From: an uncultured Litoreibacter sp.
Lineage (GTDB): Bacteria; Pseudomonadota; Alphaproteobacteria; Rhodobacterales; Rhodobacteraceae
Direction: 5' to 3'
Length of the DNA stretch: 64,000 nt
Assembly (NCBI GenBank): GCA_947494645.1
Contig: CANLVO010000001.1
Location: forward strand, 2,108,001 to 2,172,000
Shown here: one piece after another, positions 51,895-62,248 of the stretch
Layout: the number at the start of each line of letters is the position of its first letter
How positions within the stretch are numbered: the stretch's first letter is position 1
Translations under genes and position numbers: made by a program
Notes under the pieces: generated by a model
The model's database searches: none
What the model was told of the DNA's origin: nothing
The model's input: only the letters and a program-made list of their open reading frames with translations

Positions 51895-54864
51895 ATGACC
51901 GACCAGTCCAACAACGACCAGTTCCATGCCTCCTCTTTCATGCAAGGCCATAACGCCGAGTATCTTGAGCAGCTCTATGCACGCTATGCCCAAGACCCGA
52001 ATGCGGTCGATGAAGGTTGGCGCGCATTCTTCAAGGAACTGGGCGATACCCAGCTGGCGCAGGCCGAAGCCGCAGGGCCGTCATGGGCCCGTACCGATTG
52101 GCCGCCAGCGCCTGCTGACGATCTGACCGCGGCTTTGGACGGGCAGTGGCCCGCTGAGGCTCCGGCAGATGAAGGCAAGGCAATCGCCAAGAAGATCGCG
52201 GGCAAGGCCAGTGAGATGAAGGTTGAGGTCTCGGAAGAGCAGATCCGCAACGCCGTACTCGACAGTATCCGCGCCATCATGATCATCCGCGCCTACCGCA
52301 TCCGGGGCCACTTGGCCGCTGATCTGGACCCGCTCGATATGCGCGAGCATTCCAAGCACCCGGAACTCGACCCAGCATCCTACGGCTTTACTGAGGCCGA
52401 CATGGATCGGCCCATCTTCATCGACAACGTGCTTGGCCTTGAGACAGCGTCGATGCGTGAGATCGTAGCCATCGTAAAGCGCACCTATTGCGGCACCTTC
52501 GCGCTGCAATACATGCACATCTCCGACCCCGAAGAAGCGGGCTGGCTGAAAGAACGCATCGAAGGCTACGACAAAGAAATCACCTTCACCAAAGAGGGCC
52601 GCAAAGCGATCCTCAACAAGCTGGTAGAGGCAGAGGGTTTTGAAAAATTCCTGCACGTCAAATACATGGGTACCAAACGCTTTGGCCTTGACGGCGGCGA
52701 AAGCCTAATCCCCGCGATGGAGCAGATCATCAAGCGCGGCGGCCAGCTGGGTGTCAAAGACATCATCATCGGCATGCCCCACCGAGGGCGGCTATCGGTC
52801 TTGGCCAATGTCATGCAAAAGCCCTACAAGGCGATTTTTAACGAGTTCCAGGGCGGCAGCTTCAAGCCAGAAGAAGTCGACGGATCGGGCGATGTGAAAT
52901 ACCACCTCGGCGCGTCCTCTGACCGCGAATTTGACGGCAATTCGGTGCATCTGAGCCTGACTGCCAACCCCTCACACCTTGAGGCCGTGAACCCAGTCGT
53001 TCTGGGCAAAGCACGCGCCAAGCAAGATCAGAACAAAGACGACGAGCGCACATCCGTCATGCCGATCCTTTTGCATGGCGACGCAGCCTTCGCGGGCCAG
53101 GGCGTCGTGGCGGAAGGCTTCGGCCTGTCGGGTCTCAAAGGCCACAAAACCGGTGGCACGATGCATATCGTCGTCAACAACCAGATCGGGTTTACCACTG
53201 CGCCGCATTTCTCTCGGTCCAGCCCCTACCCCACCGACATCGCGCTGATGGTGGAGGCTCCAATTTTCCATGTAAACGGCGATGACCCTGAGGCCGTGGT
53301 TCACGCCGCCAAGGTTGCCACCGAGTTCCGCCAGAAATTCCGCAAGGACGTGGTGCTCGACATCATCTGCTACCGGCGCTTTGGCCATAACGAGGGCGAC
53401 GAGCCCATGTTCACCAACCCGGTGATGTACAAGAAGATCAAGAAGCAGAAGACCACGCTGACCCTTTATACGGAACGGCTGATCAAAGATGGGCTGATCC
53501 CCGAAGGCGAGATCGAGGACATGAAGGCCAACTTCCAGAACTACCTCAACGAGGAGTTTGAAGCAGGCCGGGACTACAAACCCAACAAAGCTGACTGGCT
53601 GGACGGCAAATGGTCCCATCTGGACCAACGGGAAAAAGGCAAATACCAGCGCGGAAAGACTGCGATCTCAGCTGAAACCATGCTGGATGTCGGCAAAGGT
53701 CTCACACAGGCCCCGGATGACTTCCCGCTCCATAAGACCGTTGGCAGGCTCTTGGATGCCAAGGCGAAAATGTTTGAAACCGGCGAGGGCTTCGACTGGG
53801 CCACCGGCGAGGCACTGGCCTTCGGCTCGCTCCTGACAGAAGGATATCCCGTTCGCCTTGCAGGGCAGGATTCAACCCGCGGCACCTTCTCTCAGCGTCA
53901 TTCCGGATTGGTGAACCAAGAAACCGAAGAACGCTACTACCCGCTCAACAGTATCCGCGAGGGCCAAGCCCATTACGAGGTTATCGACTCGATGCTCAGC
54001 GAGTATGCGGTGCTCGGCTTTGAATACGGCTACTCGTTGGCGGAGCCCAACGCGCTCGTCTTGTGGGAGGCGCAGTTCGGCGATTTCGCCAACGGTGCGC
54101 AGATCATGTTCGACCAGTTCATCAGCTCTGGCGAAAGCAAGTGGCTCCGCATGTCGGGCCTCGTTATGCTGCTCCCCCACGGGTTCGAAGGCCAAGGCCC
54201 GGAACATTCCTCCGCGCGGCTGGAACGCTTCCTGCAAATGTGCGGCGGCGATAACTGGATCGTGGCCAACTGCACGACGCCTGCCAACTACTTCCACATC
54301 CTGCGCCGCCAAATTCACCGCGACTACCGCAAGCCGTTGGTGATGATGACGCCCAAATCCCTGCTGCGCCATAAGCTGGCCGTCAGCCGGGCGGAAGAGT
54401 TCCAGACCGGCTCTAGTTTCCACCGCGTGCTGTGGGATGATGCCCAGCAAGGCAACTCGGACACCAAGCTGGTGAAAGATGACAAGATCAAGCGTGTCGT
54501 CATGTGCTCGGGCAAGGTCTACTACGATCTGCTCGAAGAGCGCGACGCACGAGGCATCGACGACATCTACCTGATGCGGTTCGAGCAGTTCTACCCCTTC
54601 CCCGCCCAGTCTGCGGTCAAAGAGCTGGAGCGCTTCCCAAATGCCGACATGGTCTGGTGCCAGGAAGAGCCCAAGAACCAGGGCGCCTGGACCTTCATGG
54701 AACCCAACATCGAATGGGTCCTGACCCGCATCGGCGCCAAGAACACGCGGCCACATTACGCTGGGCGCACGGCCTCGGCCTCCCCTGCGACGGGGCTCGC
54801 CAGCAAACACAAATCAGAACAAGCGGCGCTCGTGGACGATGCGCTTACACTGGAAGGGAACTAA
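51895..54864 (+). CDS. sucA: 2-oxoglutarate dehydrogenase E1 component
   Basis: SSFMQGHNAEYLEQLYARYAQDPNAVDEGWRAFF; GMPHRGRLSVLANVMQKPYKAIFNEFQGGS. Confidence 0.97.
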   Translation: MTDQSNNDQFHASSFMQGHNAEYLEQLYARYAQDPNAVDEGWRAFFKELGDTQLAQAEAAGPSWARTDWPPAPADDLTAALDGQWPAEAPADEGKAIAKKIAGKASEMKVEVSEEQIRNAVLDSIRAIMIIRAYRIRGHLAADLDPLDMREHSKHPELDPASYGFTEADMDRPIFIDNVLGLETASMREIVAIVKRTYCGTFALQYMHISDPEEAGWLKERIEGYDKEITFTKEGRKAILNKLVEAEGFEKFLHVKYMGTKRFGLDGGESLIPAMEQIIKRGGQLGVKDIIIGMPHRGRLSVLANVMQKPYKAIFNEFQGGSFKPEEVDGSGDVKYHLGASSDREFDGNSVHLSLTANPSHLEAVNPVVLGKARAKQDQNKDDERTSVMPILLHGDAAFAGQGVVAEGFGLSGLKGHKTGGTMHIVVNNQIGFTTAPHFSRSSPYPTDIALMVEAPIFHVNGDDPEAVVHAAKVATEFRQKFRKDVVLDIICYRRFGHNEGDEPMFTNPVMYKKIKKQKTTLTLYTERLIKDGLIPEGEIEDMKANFQNYLNEEFEAGRDYKPNKADWLDGKWSHLDQREKGKYQRGKTAISAETMLDVGKGLTQAPDDFPLHKTVGRLLDAKAKMFETGEGFDWATGEALAFGSLLTEGYPVRLAGQDSTRGTFSQRHSGLVNQETEERYYPLNSIREGQAHYEVIDSMLSEYAVLGFEYGYSLAEPNALVLWEAQFGDFANGAQIMFDQFISSGESKWLRMSGLVMLLPHGFEGQGPEHSSARLERFLQMCGGDNWIVANCTTPANYFHILRRQIHRDYRKPLVMMTPKSLLRHKLAVSRAEEFQTGSSFHRVLWDDAQQGNSDTKLVKDDKIKRVVMCSGKVYYDLLEERDARGIDDIYLMRFEQFYPFPAQSAVKELERFPNADMVWCQEEPKNQGAWTFMEPNIEWVLTRIGAKNTRPHYAGRTASASPATGLASKHKSEQAALVDDALTLEGN

Positions 54865-54867
54865 TCC

Positions 54868-56409
54868 ATGACCGAAATTCGCGTCCCAACTTTGGGTGAG
54901 TCCGTCACTGAGGCCACCGTCGCCACTTGGTTCAAAAAACCCGGCGACAGTGTCGCGGTAGACGAAATGCTTTGCGAACTGGAAACCGACAAAGTCACCG
55001 TGGAGGTGCCCTCCCCCGTGGCAGGTACGCTCAGCGAAATCGTCGCAGAAGAAGGCGCGACTGTCGGCGTCGACGCGCTGTTGGCACAGGTCTCGGAAGG
55101 CGACAGTGCGCCCGCTCCGAAACCTGCCGAGCCTAAGGCAGAGGCGGCTAAATCAACCAAAGAAGAGCCCGTCTCCGAACACACTCCTGAGGCACAACCG
55201 ATCAAGGGCGAAACGGTCGACATCATGGTGCCGACCCTTGGCGAAAGCGTCACGGAGGCCACGGTTTCCACTTGGTTCAAGAAGCCCGGTGAGAACGTCC
55301 AAGCCGACGAAATGCTCTGTGAGTTGGAAACCGACAAGGTCTCCGTCGAAGTGCCCGCGCCGGCCTCAGGCGTCCTGCAAGACGTGCTTGCCGCTGAAGG
55401 TGACACCGTCGAGGCTGGCGGCAAGCTGGCCACAATGACATCGGGTGGCGGCGCAACCACGAAAGCCGCCGCGCCTGCGGCTGCAGCGGCCCCAGCCACA
55501 AGTTCCGGCAAAGACATCGAGAACGCCCCATCGGCCAACAAGCTGATGGCAGAGAACAACTTGTCGGCGGATCAAGTCACCGGCAGCGGTAAGGATGGCC
55601 GCATCATGAAAGAGGATGTACAAAAAGCAGTGGCATCAGGCGTGGCCCCGCCGAGCGCGCCCGCCCCCGCTGCCCAGACACCACGGGCACCGGTAAGCGC
55701 AGACGACGCCTCCCGCGAGGAGCGGGTCAAAATGACCCGCTTGCGCCAGACCATTGCGCGCCGTCTGAAAGACAGCCAGAACACTGCCGCCATGCTGACC
55801 ACCTATAACGAGGTCGACATGGGTGCGGTCATGGACCTGCGCAGCGAGTACAAGGACCTGTTCCTGAAGAAACACGGGGTCAAACTGGGTTTCATGTCTT
55901 TCTTCACCAAGGCCTGCGTGCATGCCCTGAAAGAAGTCCCCGAGGTCAACGCGGAGATCGACGGCACCGACGTGGTCTACAAAAACTACGTCCATATGGG
56001 CATCGCCGCCGGCACCCCCACCGGGCTGGTGGTCCCCGTCATCCGCGACGCGGACGCCATGTCCTTCGCCGATATCGAAAAAGCAATCGCCGAAAAAGGC
56101 GCCAAGGCCCGCGACGGCAAGTTGAGCATGGCCGAGATGCAGGGCGGCAGCTTCACTATCTCAAATGGCGGCGTCTACGGCTCGCTGATGAGCTCCCCCA
56201 TTCTGAACCCACCGCAATCGGGAATTTTGGGTATGCACAAAATCCAGGACCGCCCGATGGCCATCGGCGGGCAGGTCGTCATTCGCCCGATGATGTATCT
56301 GGCTCTGAGCTACGACCACCGCATCGTCGACGGCAAAGGCGCGGTGACGTTCCTCGTGCGGGTGAAAGAAGCGCTGGAGGATCCGAGAAGGCTGTTGATG
56401 GATTTGTAA
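54868..56409 (+). CDS. sucB: Dihydrolipoyllysine succinyltransferase (E2o) with two lipoyl domains
   Basis: Two lipoyl domains ([18 protein letters not shown]..., [17 protein letters not shown]...), catalytic core ...[29 protein letters not shown]. Confidence 0.96.
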   Translation: MTEIRVPTLGESVTEATVATWFKKPGDSVAVDEMLCELETDKVTVEVPSPVAGTLSEIVAEEGATVGVDALLAQVSEGDSAPAPKPAEPKAEAAKSTKEEPVSEHTPEAQPIKGETVDIMVPTLGESVTEATVSTWFKKPGENVQADEMLCELETDKVSVEVPAPASGVLQDVLAAEGDTVEAGGKLATMTSGGGATTKAAAPAAAAAPATSSGKDIENAPSANKLMAENNLSADQVTGSGKDGRIMKEDVQKAVASGVAPPSAPAPAAQTPRAPVSADDASREERVKMTRLRQTIARRLKDSQNTAAMLTTYNEVDMGAVMDLRSEYKDLFLKKHGVKLGFMSFFTKACVHALKEVPEVNAEIDGTDVVYKNYVHMGIAAGTPTGLVVPVIRDADAMSFADIEKAIAEKGAKARDGKLSMAEMQGGSFTISNGGVYGSLMSSPILNPPQSGILGMHKIQDRPMAIGGQVVIRPMMYLALSYDHRIVDGKGAVTFLVRVKEALEDPRRLLMDL

Positions 56410-56411
56410 GG

Positions 56412-56813
56412 ATGCAAATTCAATACCGACGCAAGAGGGTTTGGGCTGCAGCCTTGATTGTGGCCCTATTCCTAGCATTGGTGTTGGCAGATGTTCTGGA
56501 GCAGGGTTTGTTTCCTGCAGAATTCCCTGTTGGCATAAGAGCCATCGGATTTCTTCCCACACTAATCGCCCTTTTTTTGCTGCTAGAGATCTATCGCGAT
56601 ACAACCCGGCAAATCGGCTTGGCAATTCTTGGTTTGGTGGTTAGCTTTTCTATGTATGCGCTGGGAATGTTTCTGACCCCACTTCGGCCGGGTGACACTG
56701 TGATCGCGCCGCTTGTCGCACTGATTTTTCTATCACTTCCCATGGTCCTGTCTTGGTCCTTCGTGATTTGGGCGTTGAAGTCTTCCAGCGACGACTTTGC
56801 TATGGAAAAGTAA
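56412..56813 (+). CDS. Hypothetical membrane protein (TctB-like hydrophobic profile)
   Basis: Four hydrophobic segments; 2 bp after the sucB stop. Confidence 0.6.
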   Translation: MQIQYRRKRVWAAALIVALFLALVLADVLEQGLFPAEFPVGIRAIGFLPTLIALFLLLEIYRDTTRQIGLAILGLVVSFSMYALGMFLTPLRPGDTVIAPLVALIFLSLPMVLSWSFVIWALKSSSDDFAMEK

Positions 56814-56855
56814 ACACCGGTAGGTTCGACGATGAGTATGTCATCACCCACCCTT

Positions 56856-56914
56856 GTCATTCCCGCGAAAGCGGGAACCCCGAAGTTACCGATCCCCGTT
56901 TTTACGGGGATGAC
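56856..56914. repeat. REP/palindromic intergenic element (GTCATTCCCGCGAAAGCGGGAA ... GATCCCCGTTTTTACGGGGATGAC)
   Basis: Two hairpins plus terminal inverted repeat GTCAT(T/C)CCC; resembles a widespread bacterial intergenic palindromic repeat. Confidence 0.8.
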
Positions 56915-56933
56915 ACTCTAAAGAGAGACGACA

Positions 56934-57344
56934 ATGACCACCGAACTCACCGTTCTCACGCTCGCGGCCCTGTTGCAGGTGGTCCAGTTTCTGCTGGTCT
57001 CCATCCCCGCCAATATCGAGCTGGCCCCGGGAAAGCTGTTGTCGCCCCGCGACCCGGACCGGTTGGGTAAGCCCATTGAGGAGCAGGTCTCCGTTCCCAC
57101 TTCGCGGCTGTTTCGCGCGTTCAACAACCATTTCGAGGCGCTCGCTTTCTTTACCATCGCGGTCGTGGTTATCACCCTGTCAGACCAATCCACGGCAATC
57201 ACACAGACCTGCGCGTGGGTCTATCTTGCCGCGCGTATCCTGTACATTCCGGCCTATGCGCTGGGCTGGGTGCCGTGGCGCAGCGCCATCTGGGCGGTGG
57301 GGTTTCTCGCGACCGTGGTGATGCTTGTGGCAGCCTTGATATGA
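56934..57344 (+). CDS. MAPEG family protein
   Basis: LSPRDPDRLGKPIEEQVSVPTSRLFRAFNNHFEALAFFTIAVVVI. Confidence 0.85.
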   Translation: MTTELTVLTLAALLQVVQFLLVSIPANIELAPGKLLSPRDPDRLGKPIEEQVSVPTSRLFRAFNNHFEALAFFTIAVVVITLSDQSTAITQTCAWVYLAARILYIPAYALGWVPWRSAIWAVGFLATVVMLVAALI

Positions 57345-57372
57345 GTGCCCAGCGGACAACACGTGTCACGAC

Positions 57373-57405
57373 GGGATGTGTACAGGATGTGTACGGGTTG
57401 TGTAC
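57373..57405 (+). promoter_or_regulatory. Three phased 11-bp repeats (GGGATGTGTAC AGGATGTGTAC GGGTTGTGTAC) upstream of lpd
   Basis: Direct reading; ends 35 bp upstream of the lpd ATG. Confidence 0.8.
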
Positions 57406-57440
57406 GCTGATTTTTGACCAATTTGAGAGAAGGAATCTCC

Positions 57441-58829
57441 ATGTCCAGCTATGACGTTATCATCATCGGCTCCGGCCCCGGCGGCTATGTCTGCGCCATC
57501 CGCTGCGCGCAGTTGGGCTTGAAAACCGCCGTGGTCGAAGGACGTGACACGCTGGGCGGCACCTGCCTGAACGTAGGCTGCATTCCCTCTAAGGCGCTGC
57601 TGCATGCATCGCACATGTTGCATGAAGCAGAGCATAATTTCGGGGCTATGGGCCTGAAAGGCAAAGCGCCGTCAGTGGACTGGAAGCAAATGCTCTCCTA
57701 CAAGACCGAGACCATCGGCCAGAACACCAAAGGCATCGAATTTCTGTTTAAAAAGAACAAGGTAGACTGGCTGAAAGGCTGGGGCTCCATCCCTGAGGCG
57801 GGCAAGGTCAAGGTCGGCGACGAGACCCACCAGGCCAAGCATATCATCATCGCATCGGGCTCTGAGGTCTCCACCCTGCCGGGCGTGGAGATTGACGAGA
57901 AGACTGTCGTCTCCTCCACCGGCGCATTGGAGTTGAGCAAGGTGCCCAACAAGATAGTCGTCATCGGCGCGGGCGTGATTGGGCTGGAACTTGGCAGCGT
58001 ATACAAGCGTCTGGGCGCAGAGGTGAAAGTGATCGAATTTCTCGACGCCATCACCCCCGGCATGGACGCCGAGATCGCCAAGACATTCCAAAGAACCTTG
58101 AAAAAACAAGGTCTTGAGTTCCAACTGGGTGCCGCCGTGCAAAGTGTAGACACTAAGGGCGGCAAGGCCAAAGTAACGTACAAATTGCGCAAGGATGATA
58201 GCGAGCATGTCGAAGACGCTGATATCGTACTCGTTGCCACTGGCCGCAGCCCGTTCACGGACGGTTTGGGTCTGGACGCGCTTGGCGTCGAGACGTCCGA
58301 GCGCGGTCAGATCAAGACGGACGGACACTACGCGACATCTGTCAAAGGCATCTACGCCATTGGAGACTGCATCGATGGCCCCATGCTTGCGCATAAGGCG
58401 GAAGATGAAGGCATGGCCATTGCGGAAATCCTTGCGGGCCAGAAAGGTCATGTAAATTATGGGGTTATCCCCGGCGTGATCTACACCCACCCAGAGGTTG
58501 CCAATGTTGGCGCCACCGAGGAACAGCTAAAAGAAGCGGGCACGGCGTATAACGTCGGCAAGTTCTCGTTCATGGGCAACGGACGAGCCAAGGCGAACTT
58601 TGCAGGCGATGGGTTTGTGAAAATTCTGGCGGACAAGACCACCGACCGCATTCTAGGAGCGCATATCATCGGCCCAATGGCTGGCGATCTGATCCACGAG
58701 ATCTGCGTTGCCATGGAGTTTGGCGCAGCCGCCGAAGACCTCGCCCGCACCTGCCATGCGCACCCGACCTATTCGGAAGCCGTACGCGAAGCTGCGCTCG
58801 CCTGTGGCGACGGACCTATTCATTCGTAG
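57441..58829 (+). CDS. lpdA: Dihydrolipoyl dehydrogenase
   Basis: [55 protein letters not shown]. Confidence 0.97.
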   Translation: MSSYDVIIIGSGPGGYVCAIRCAQLGLKTAVVEGRDTLGGTCLNVGCIPSKALLHASHMLHEAEHNFGAMGLKGKAPSVDWKQMLSYKTETIGQNTKGIEFLFKKNKVDWLKGWGSIPEAGKVKVGDETHQAKHIIIASGSEVSTLPGVEIDEKTVVSSTGALELSKVPNKIVVIGAGVIGLELGSVYKRLGAEVKVIEFLDAITPGMDAEIAKTFQRTLKKQGLEFQLGAAVQSVDTKGGKAKVTYKLRKDDSEHVEDADIVLVATGRSPFTDGLGLDALGVETSERGQIKTDGHYATSVKGIYAIGDCIDGPMLAHKAEDEGMAIAEILAGQKGHVNYGVIPGVIYTHPEVANVGATEEQLKEAGTAYNVGKFSFMGNGRAKANFAGDGFVKILADKTTDRILGAHIIGPMAGDLIHEICVAMEFGAAAEDLARTCHAHPTYSEAVREAALACGDGPIHS

Positions 58830-58847
58830 CAACAGGTTAGCGACCGT

Positions 58848-59513
58848 TCAGGTCGCCAGCATCCGCAGACCTTGAGTCACATCAGCCCGGACTGCCACAC
58901 GCAGACCGGGTTCGTCGCCAGCCTTCAACGCGGCCACAATCAGACGATGATGTTGGGGCGGGGTGGTACGATTCAGGCGGCCGTAGAGGTCACACATGGT
59001 GGGGCCAAGCTGGAGCCAGACGGTCTCTGCCATGGCCAACATCGCCGGGGCCTGTGCCCGGAGGTACAGCGTACGGTGGAATTCCAGATTTGCCCTGATA
59101 TAGCCCGGAGCATCGTGTCTTTCGATCACTTGGCCGATAGTTGCATTGATGGACTGCAAGCGGTCGATCAATGCCAAATGCGCTCTAGGAAGGGCTCGGG
59201 CCGCAAGTTCAGGCTCCAACAAGGCCCGTATCGCGGCGAGCTCTTCGATGCGGTCATTGGACAGTTCTGGCGTAGAGACCCGCCCGGAAGACGACAACGA
59301 CAAGGCACCTTCCGCCACCAAACGGCGCACGGCCTCGCGTGCCGGTGTCATAGAGACCCCGAATTCCTTGCCAATTCCCCGCAAGGTCATGGCCAACCCG
59401 GGTTTCACTTCGCCATGCATGATTTGGCTCCTAAGGCGGCGGTAAACCATGTCATTGGCGGCACCCGTAGGGGCTGAACCAGTGGCGTCTGAACTACGGG
59501 ATTGGATCAACAT
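58848..59513 (-). CDS. GntR family transcriptional regulator, FCD-type (start ATG 59513 or GTG 59531)
   Basis: VYRRLRSQIMHGEVKPGLAMTLRGIGKEFGVSMTPAREAVRRLVAEGALS wHTH; FCD-like C-terminus. Confidence 0.9.
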   Translation of the reverse strand: MLIQSRSSDATGSAPTGAANDMVYRRLRSQIMHGEVKPGLAMTLRGIGKEFGVSMTPAREAVRRLVAEGALSLSSSGRVSTPELSNDRIEELAAIRALLEPELAARALPRAHLALIDRLQSINATIGQVIERHDAPGYIRANLEFHRTLYLRAQAPAMLAMAETVWLQLGPTMCDLYGRLNRTTPPQHHRLIVAALKAGDEPGLRVAVRADVTQGLRMLAT

Positions 59514-59523
59514 GGGCGCAAAC

Positions 59524-59531
59524 GTGATCAC
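59524..59531. promoter_or_regulatory. GTGATCAC site at the start of the GntR gene, with a degenerate GATC-centred partner (TGGATCAA, 59503-59510) at 21 bp
   Basis: Direct reading; same palindrome and phasing as the sdhC/sucC sites, but the second box is degenerate. Confidence 0.5.
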
Positions 59532-59552
59532 ATATCAGCGCGGGGTCAATCC

Positions 59553-60350
59553 CTAGAACACAACACGGTGCAACGCCCCGCCATTGTCGCGCAGCCATTT
59601 CCGAGGGCGCTTGTAGTCCGGCATCACTCTTTCCACCACCGCCCAATAGGCCTCCGAATGGTTCATCTCCACCAGATGGGAGACCTCATGGGCAGCGACA
59701 TATTCCAACACCTCCGAAGGCGCGAGAACAAGCCGCCACGAATACATGAGGTTGCCTTCGGTCGTACAGGACCCCCAACGAGAGCGCGTGTCACGTAGCG
59801 TTATGCGCCCAAAGGATTTTCCGACCAACTCAGCATAATGTGCACTGGCGGCCGACAACCGGTCACGTGCCAAGTTTTTCAGGAAGGCACGTACTCTTGG
59901 CGCGGCTTTTTCGGGTCCATATGGCACCTCGATCCAATGTGGATGCAGGCGCACCACCCGGGTCGCGGTCTCTACGATTTTGCGGTCAACACCTTCCACT
60001 GGAATGACAGCACCCGGTTCCACCGCACTCGCTTCGGGCTGTTTTTCGAGATGTCTGCGGATCCACGGCTCTTTCTCTCGCAGAAAGTTTTCGGCTTCTT
60101 TCAAAGCCGAACGGTTGGGCACAGTCAGTGACACTCGACCATCCACACCCGACACCCGCAAAGACAAGCGTCGGGCACGCGATGATCGTTTTATCAATAC
60201 GTCTATCGGGGGCTGCCCGAGCTGGATGATCTGTGTCACCTCTGCCCGCTCCTTGCTGTTGCAACATGGATAATACGCCCCTATTTGGTTTAGGGAAACC
60301 CACGCCAATGCCGCAAATCGGGGGAAAGGCTTTGACACGCCTGCGCCCAT
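59553..60350 (-). CDS. M48-family metallopeptidase, YgjP-like (DUF45)
   Basis: RSRRARRLSLRVSG-type core, DTRSRWGSCTTEGNLMYSWRLVLAPSEVLEYVAAHEVSHLVEMNHSEAYW (HExxH-like HEVSH). Start uncertain. Confidence 0.87.
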   Translation of the reverse strand: MGAGVSKPFPRFAALAWVSLNQIGAYYPCCNSKERAEVTQIIQLGQPPIDVLIKRSSRARRLSLRVSGVDGRVSLTVPNRSALKEAENFLREKEPWIRRHLEKQPEASAVEPGAVIPVEGVDRKIVETATRVVRLHPHWIEVPYGPEKAAPRVRAFLKNLARDRLSAASAHYAELVGKSFGRITLRDTRSRWGSCTTEGNLMYSWRLVLAPSEVLEYVAAHEVSHLVEMNHSEAYWAVVERVMPDYKRPRKWLRDNGGALHRVVF

Positions 60351-60398
60351 GTGGCAACTGGCGAAAACCTTTATGAATATAGCTCAATGAGGACGATC

Positions 60399-60755
60399 AT
60401 GCCCAAGGAAGAATGGGGCGTTAAACGCGTTTGCCCGAACTGCTCGATCCGTTTTTACGATCTGCAGAACGACCCGATGACCTGCCCGTCTTGCGAGCAT
60501 GAGATGACGTTGGAAAGCCTGACCGGAACCAAGTCCCGGACGATGAAGGCCGACAAACCTGATGCGCAGAACAAAGACAATGACGAAGTCACATTGGATG
60601 ATGATGAAGATGTGGTTCTGGATGACGATGCTGATGCGGATGATGACGCAGATGACGTTGATCTGGGCGACGACGTTCTGGAAGAAGATGACGACGACAC
60701 GGTCAGCCTTGACGAGCTGGCAGACGTGGCGTCCGACGATGACGACGACTCATAA
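60399..60755 (+). CDS. TIGR02300 family protein with acidic Asp-rich tail
   Basis: MPKEEWGVKRVCPNCSIRFYDLQNDPMTCPSCEHE zinc ribbon, then a poly-Asp C-terminus. Confidence 0.9.
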   Translation: MPKEEWGVKRVCPNCSIRFYDLQNDPMTCPSCEHEMTLESLTGTKSRTMKADKPDAQNKDNDEVTLDDDEDVVLDDDADADDDADDVDLGDDVLEEDDDDTVSLDELADVASDDDDDS

Positions 60756-60841
60756 GAATTGACGGCACGGGGCGCGGATTTTCTGCTTGAACTGATCCGC
60801 CGTGCCGCCTAAACCACCCCTCGCGGCTAACGCCGCCTAAA

Positions 60842-60917
60842 GGGCCCTTAGCTCAGCTGGGAGAGCGCCTGCATGGCATGCAGGAGGTCAGCGGTTCGAT
60901 CCCGCTAGGGTCCACCA
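60842..60917 (+). tRNA. tRNA-Ala (anticodon GGC), CCA encoded
   Basis: Cloverleaf: acceptor GGGCCCT/AGGGTCC, anticodon stem CTGCAT-GGC-ATGCAG region, TGGTTCGATCC-like T arm, 3' CCA. Confidence 0.93.
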
Positions 60918-60958
60918 TTTCACTTGACTTGAAGCACACCCACACCAACGCTTGCGGA

Positions 60959-62224
60959 TCATAACCGAGCTCCTTCGGGGATCGTCGGTTGACTGTTATT
61001 CGTCTGCTCTACTCCAAATCCGGCGACAAGTTTGTATTTCTCGGCATGTGCAGCCATCTCGGCTACCGGGATGACATCATTAATGTCGTCAAATACTCCG
61101 CCAGAACGTTCTTCCACCACATCCAATATCGAGTCTGGTCCGGCGGTGCGATTCATCAAGACCACTTTCGACGCGGCCGGTCGCATCTCGGTCTCGTAGG
61201 CCTCAAGAGCCTCTGTAGTTACCCCATGCTTAAGAAACGCCGCCCCCAATTGCCGCGCATCCATAATCGCCGATCCCGCCCCGTTTGAACCAACGGGATA
61301 AGCTGCATGAGCTGCGTCCCCCAAAAGGGTCGTCCGACCGACGGTCCACTTCGCGATGGGATCTCGGTCCACCATCGGGTATTCGAAGACCTTTTCTGCC
61401 CCCAGGATAAGGCCCGGAATATCAATCCACTCCAAATCGAAGTTCTCAAACTGCGGGAGGAACTCGTCCAGATTGGCTTCCCTGCTGTAATCCTCAGGTC
61501 TGTATCCCTCCTCTGACGAACGGTGCAGATTGACAATCCAATTGATCGTCGCCAGCCCAGTTTCAGGATCTGGGCGCGATATCGGATAAGACACAAAGCG
61601 CAGCCCGTCATAGCCAATCATCACCATAGAAGCCCCTGATTTAAATGGCTTTGCCTGGGTCGTACCGCGCCACAATATGGACCCCGCCCACTTGGGAGGA
61701 CCTTCATCAGGGGCCATCTGTGCGCGGATCGCGGAGTGAATTCCGTCAGATCCTATGATCAGCTCACCATCTTCGATGCGCGTATCGCCGTCCCGATTGC
61801 GAAGATGCAGCCGCGCGACGTCCGCACAGCTTTCGAACCGCTCGCCGCTCCATCCCGTTTCAATGCAATCTGACCCGGCCCGCGCAACAAGCGCGTCGTA
61901 GAGCATCATGTGAAGCGCGCCGCGATGCACGGAGTACTGCGGCCACTTGTAGCCCGCCCATGTACCACGCGGTTCGGTCCAGATATGCAACCCATGTTTG
62001 GAGTACATACCGTAGTCACGCGTCCTGACACCAATCTCGTCGAGTCGATCCTTAAACCCGAGGTCCCACAACTCGCGCACCGCCGTGGGTTGCAGGTTGA
62101 TACCAACGCCCAGAGGTTTGATCTCGCGCACGGCTTCGAACACTTTGAATGGCACACCAATTTGATGGCACGTCAAAGCTGTTACCAACCCACCAATACC
62201 GCCGCCAGAGATCAAGACCGTCAT
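60959..62224 (-). CDS. FAD-dependent monooxygenase (flavin-dependent oxidoreductase)
   Basis: MTVLISGGGIGGLVTALTCHQIGVPFKVFEA; GRTTLLGDAAHAAYPVGSNGAGSAIMDARQLG. Confidence 0.9.
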   Translation of the reverse strand: MTVLISGGGIGGLVTALTCHQIGVPFKVFEAVREIKPLGVGINLQPTAVRELWDLGFKDRLDEIGVRTRDYGMYSKHGLHIWTEPRGTWAGYKWPQYSVHRGALHMMLYDALVARAGSDCIETGWSGERFESCADVARLHLRNRDGDTRIEDGELIIGSDGIHSAIRAQMAPDEGPPKWAGSILWRGTTQAKPFKSGASMVMIGYDGLRFVSYPISRPDPETGLATINWIVNLHRSSEEGYRPEDYSREANLDEFLPQFENFDLEWIDIPGLILGAEKVFEYPMVDRDPIAKWTVGRTTLLGDAAHAAYPVGSNGAGSAIMDARQLGAAFLKHGVTTEALEAYETEMRPAASKVVLMNRTAGPDSILDVVEERSGGVFDDINDVIPVAEMAAHAEKYKLVAGFGVEQTNNSQPTIPEGARL

Positions 62225-62248
62225 GCTAAGGCTCGCTTCATCTGATCC

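Noticed and set aside
53872-54810. 312-aa minus-strand ORF antisense to sucA
   Set aside because: sucA is unambiguous; artefact.
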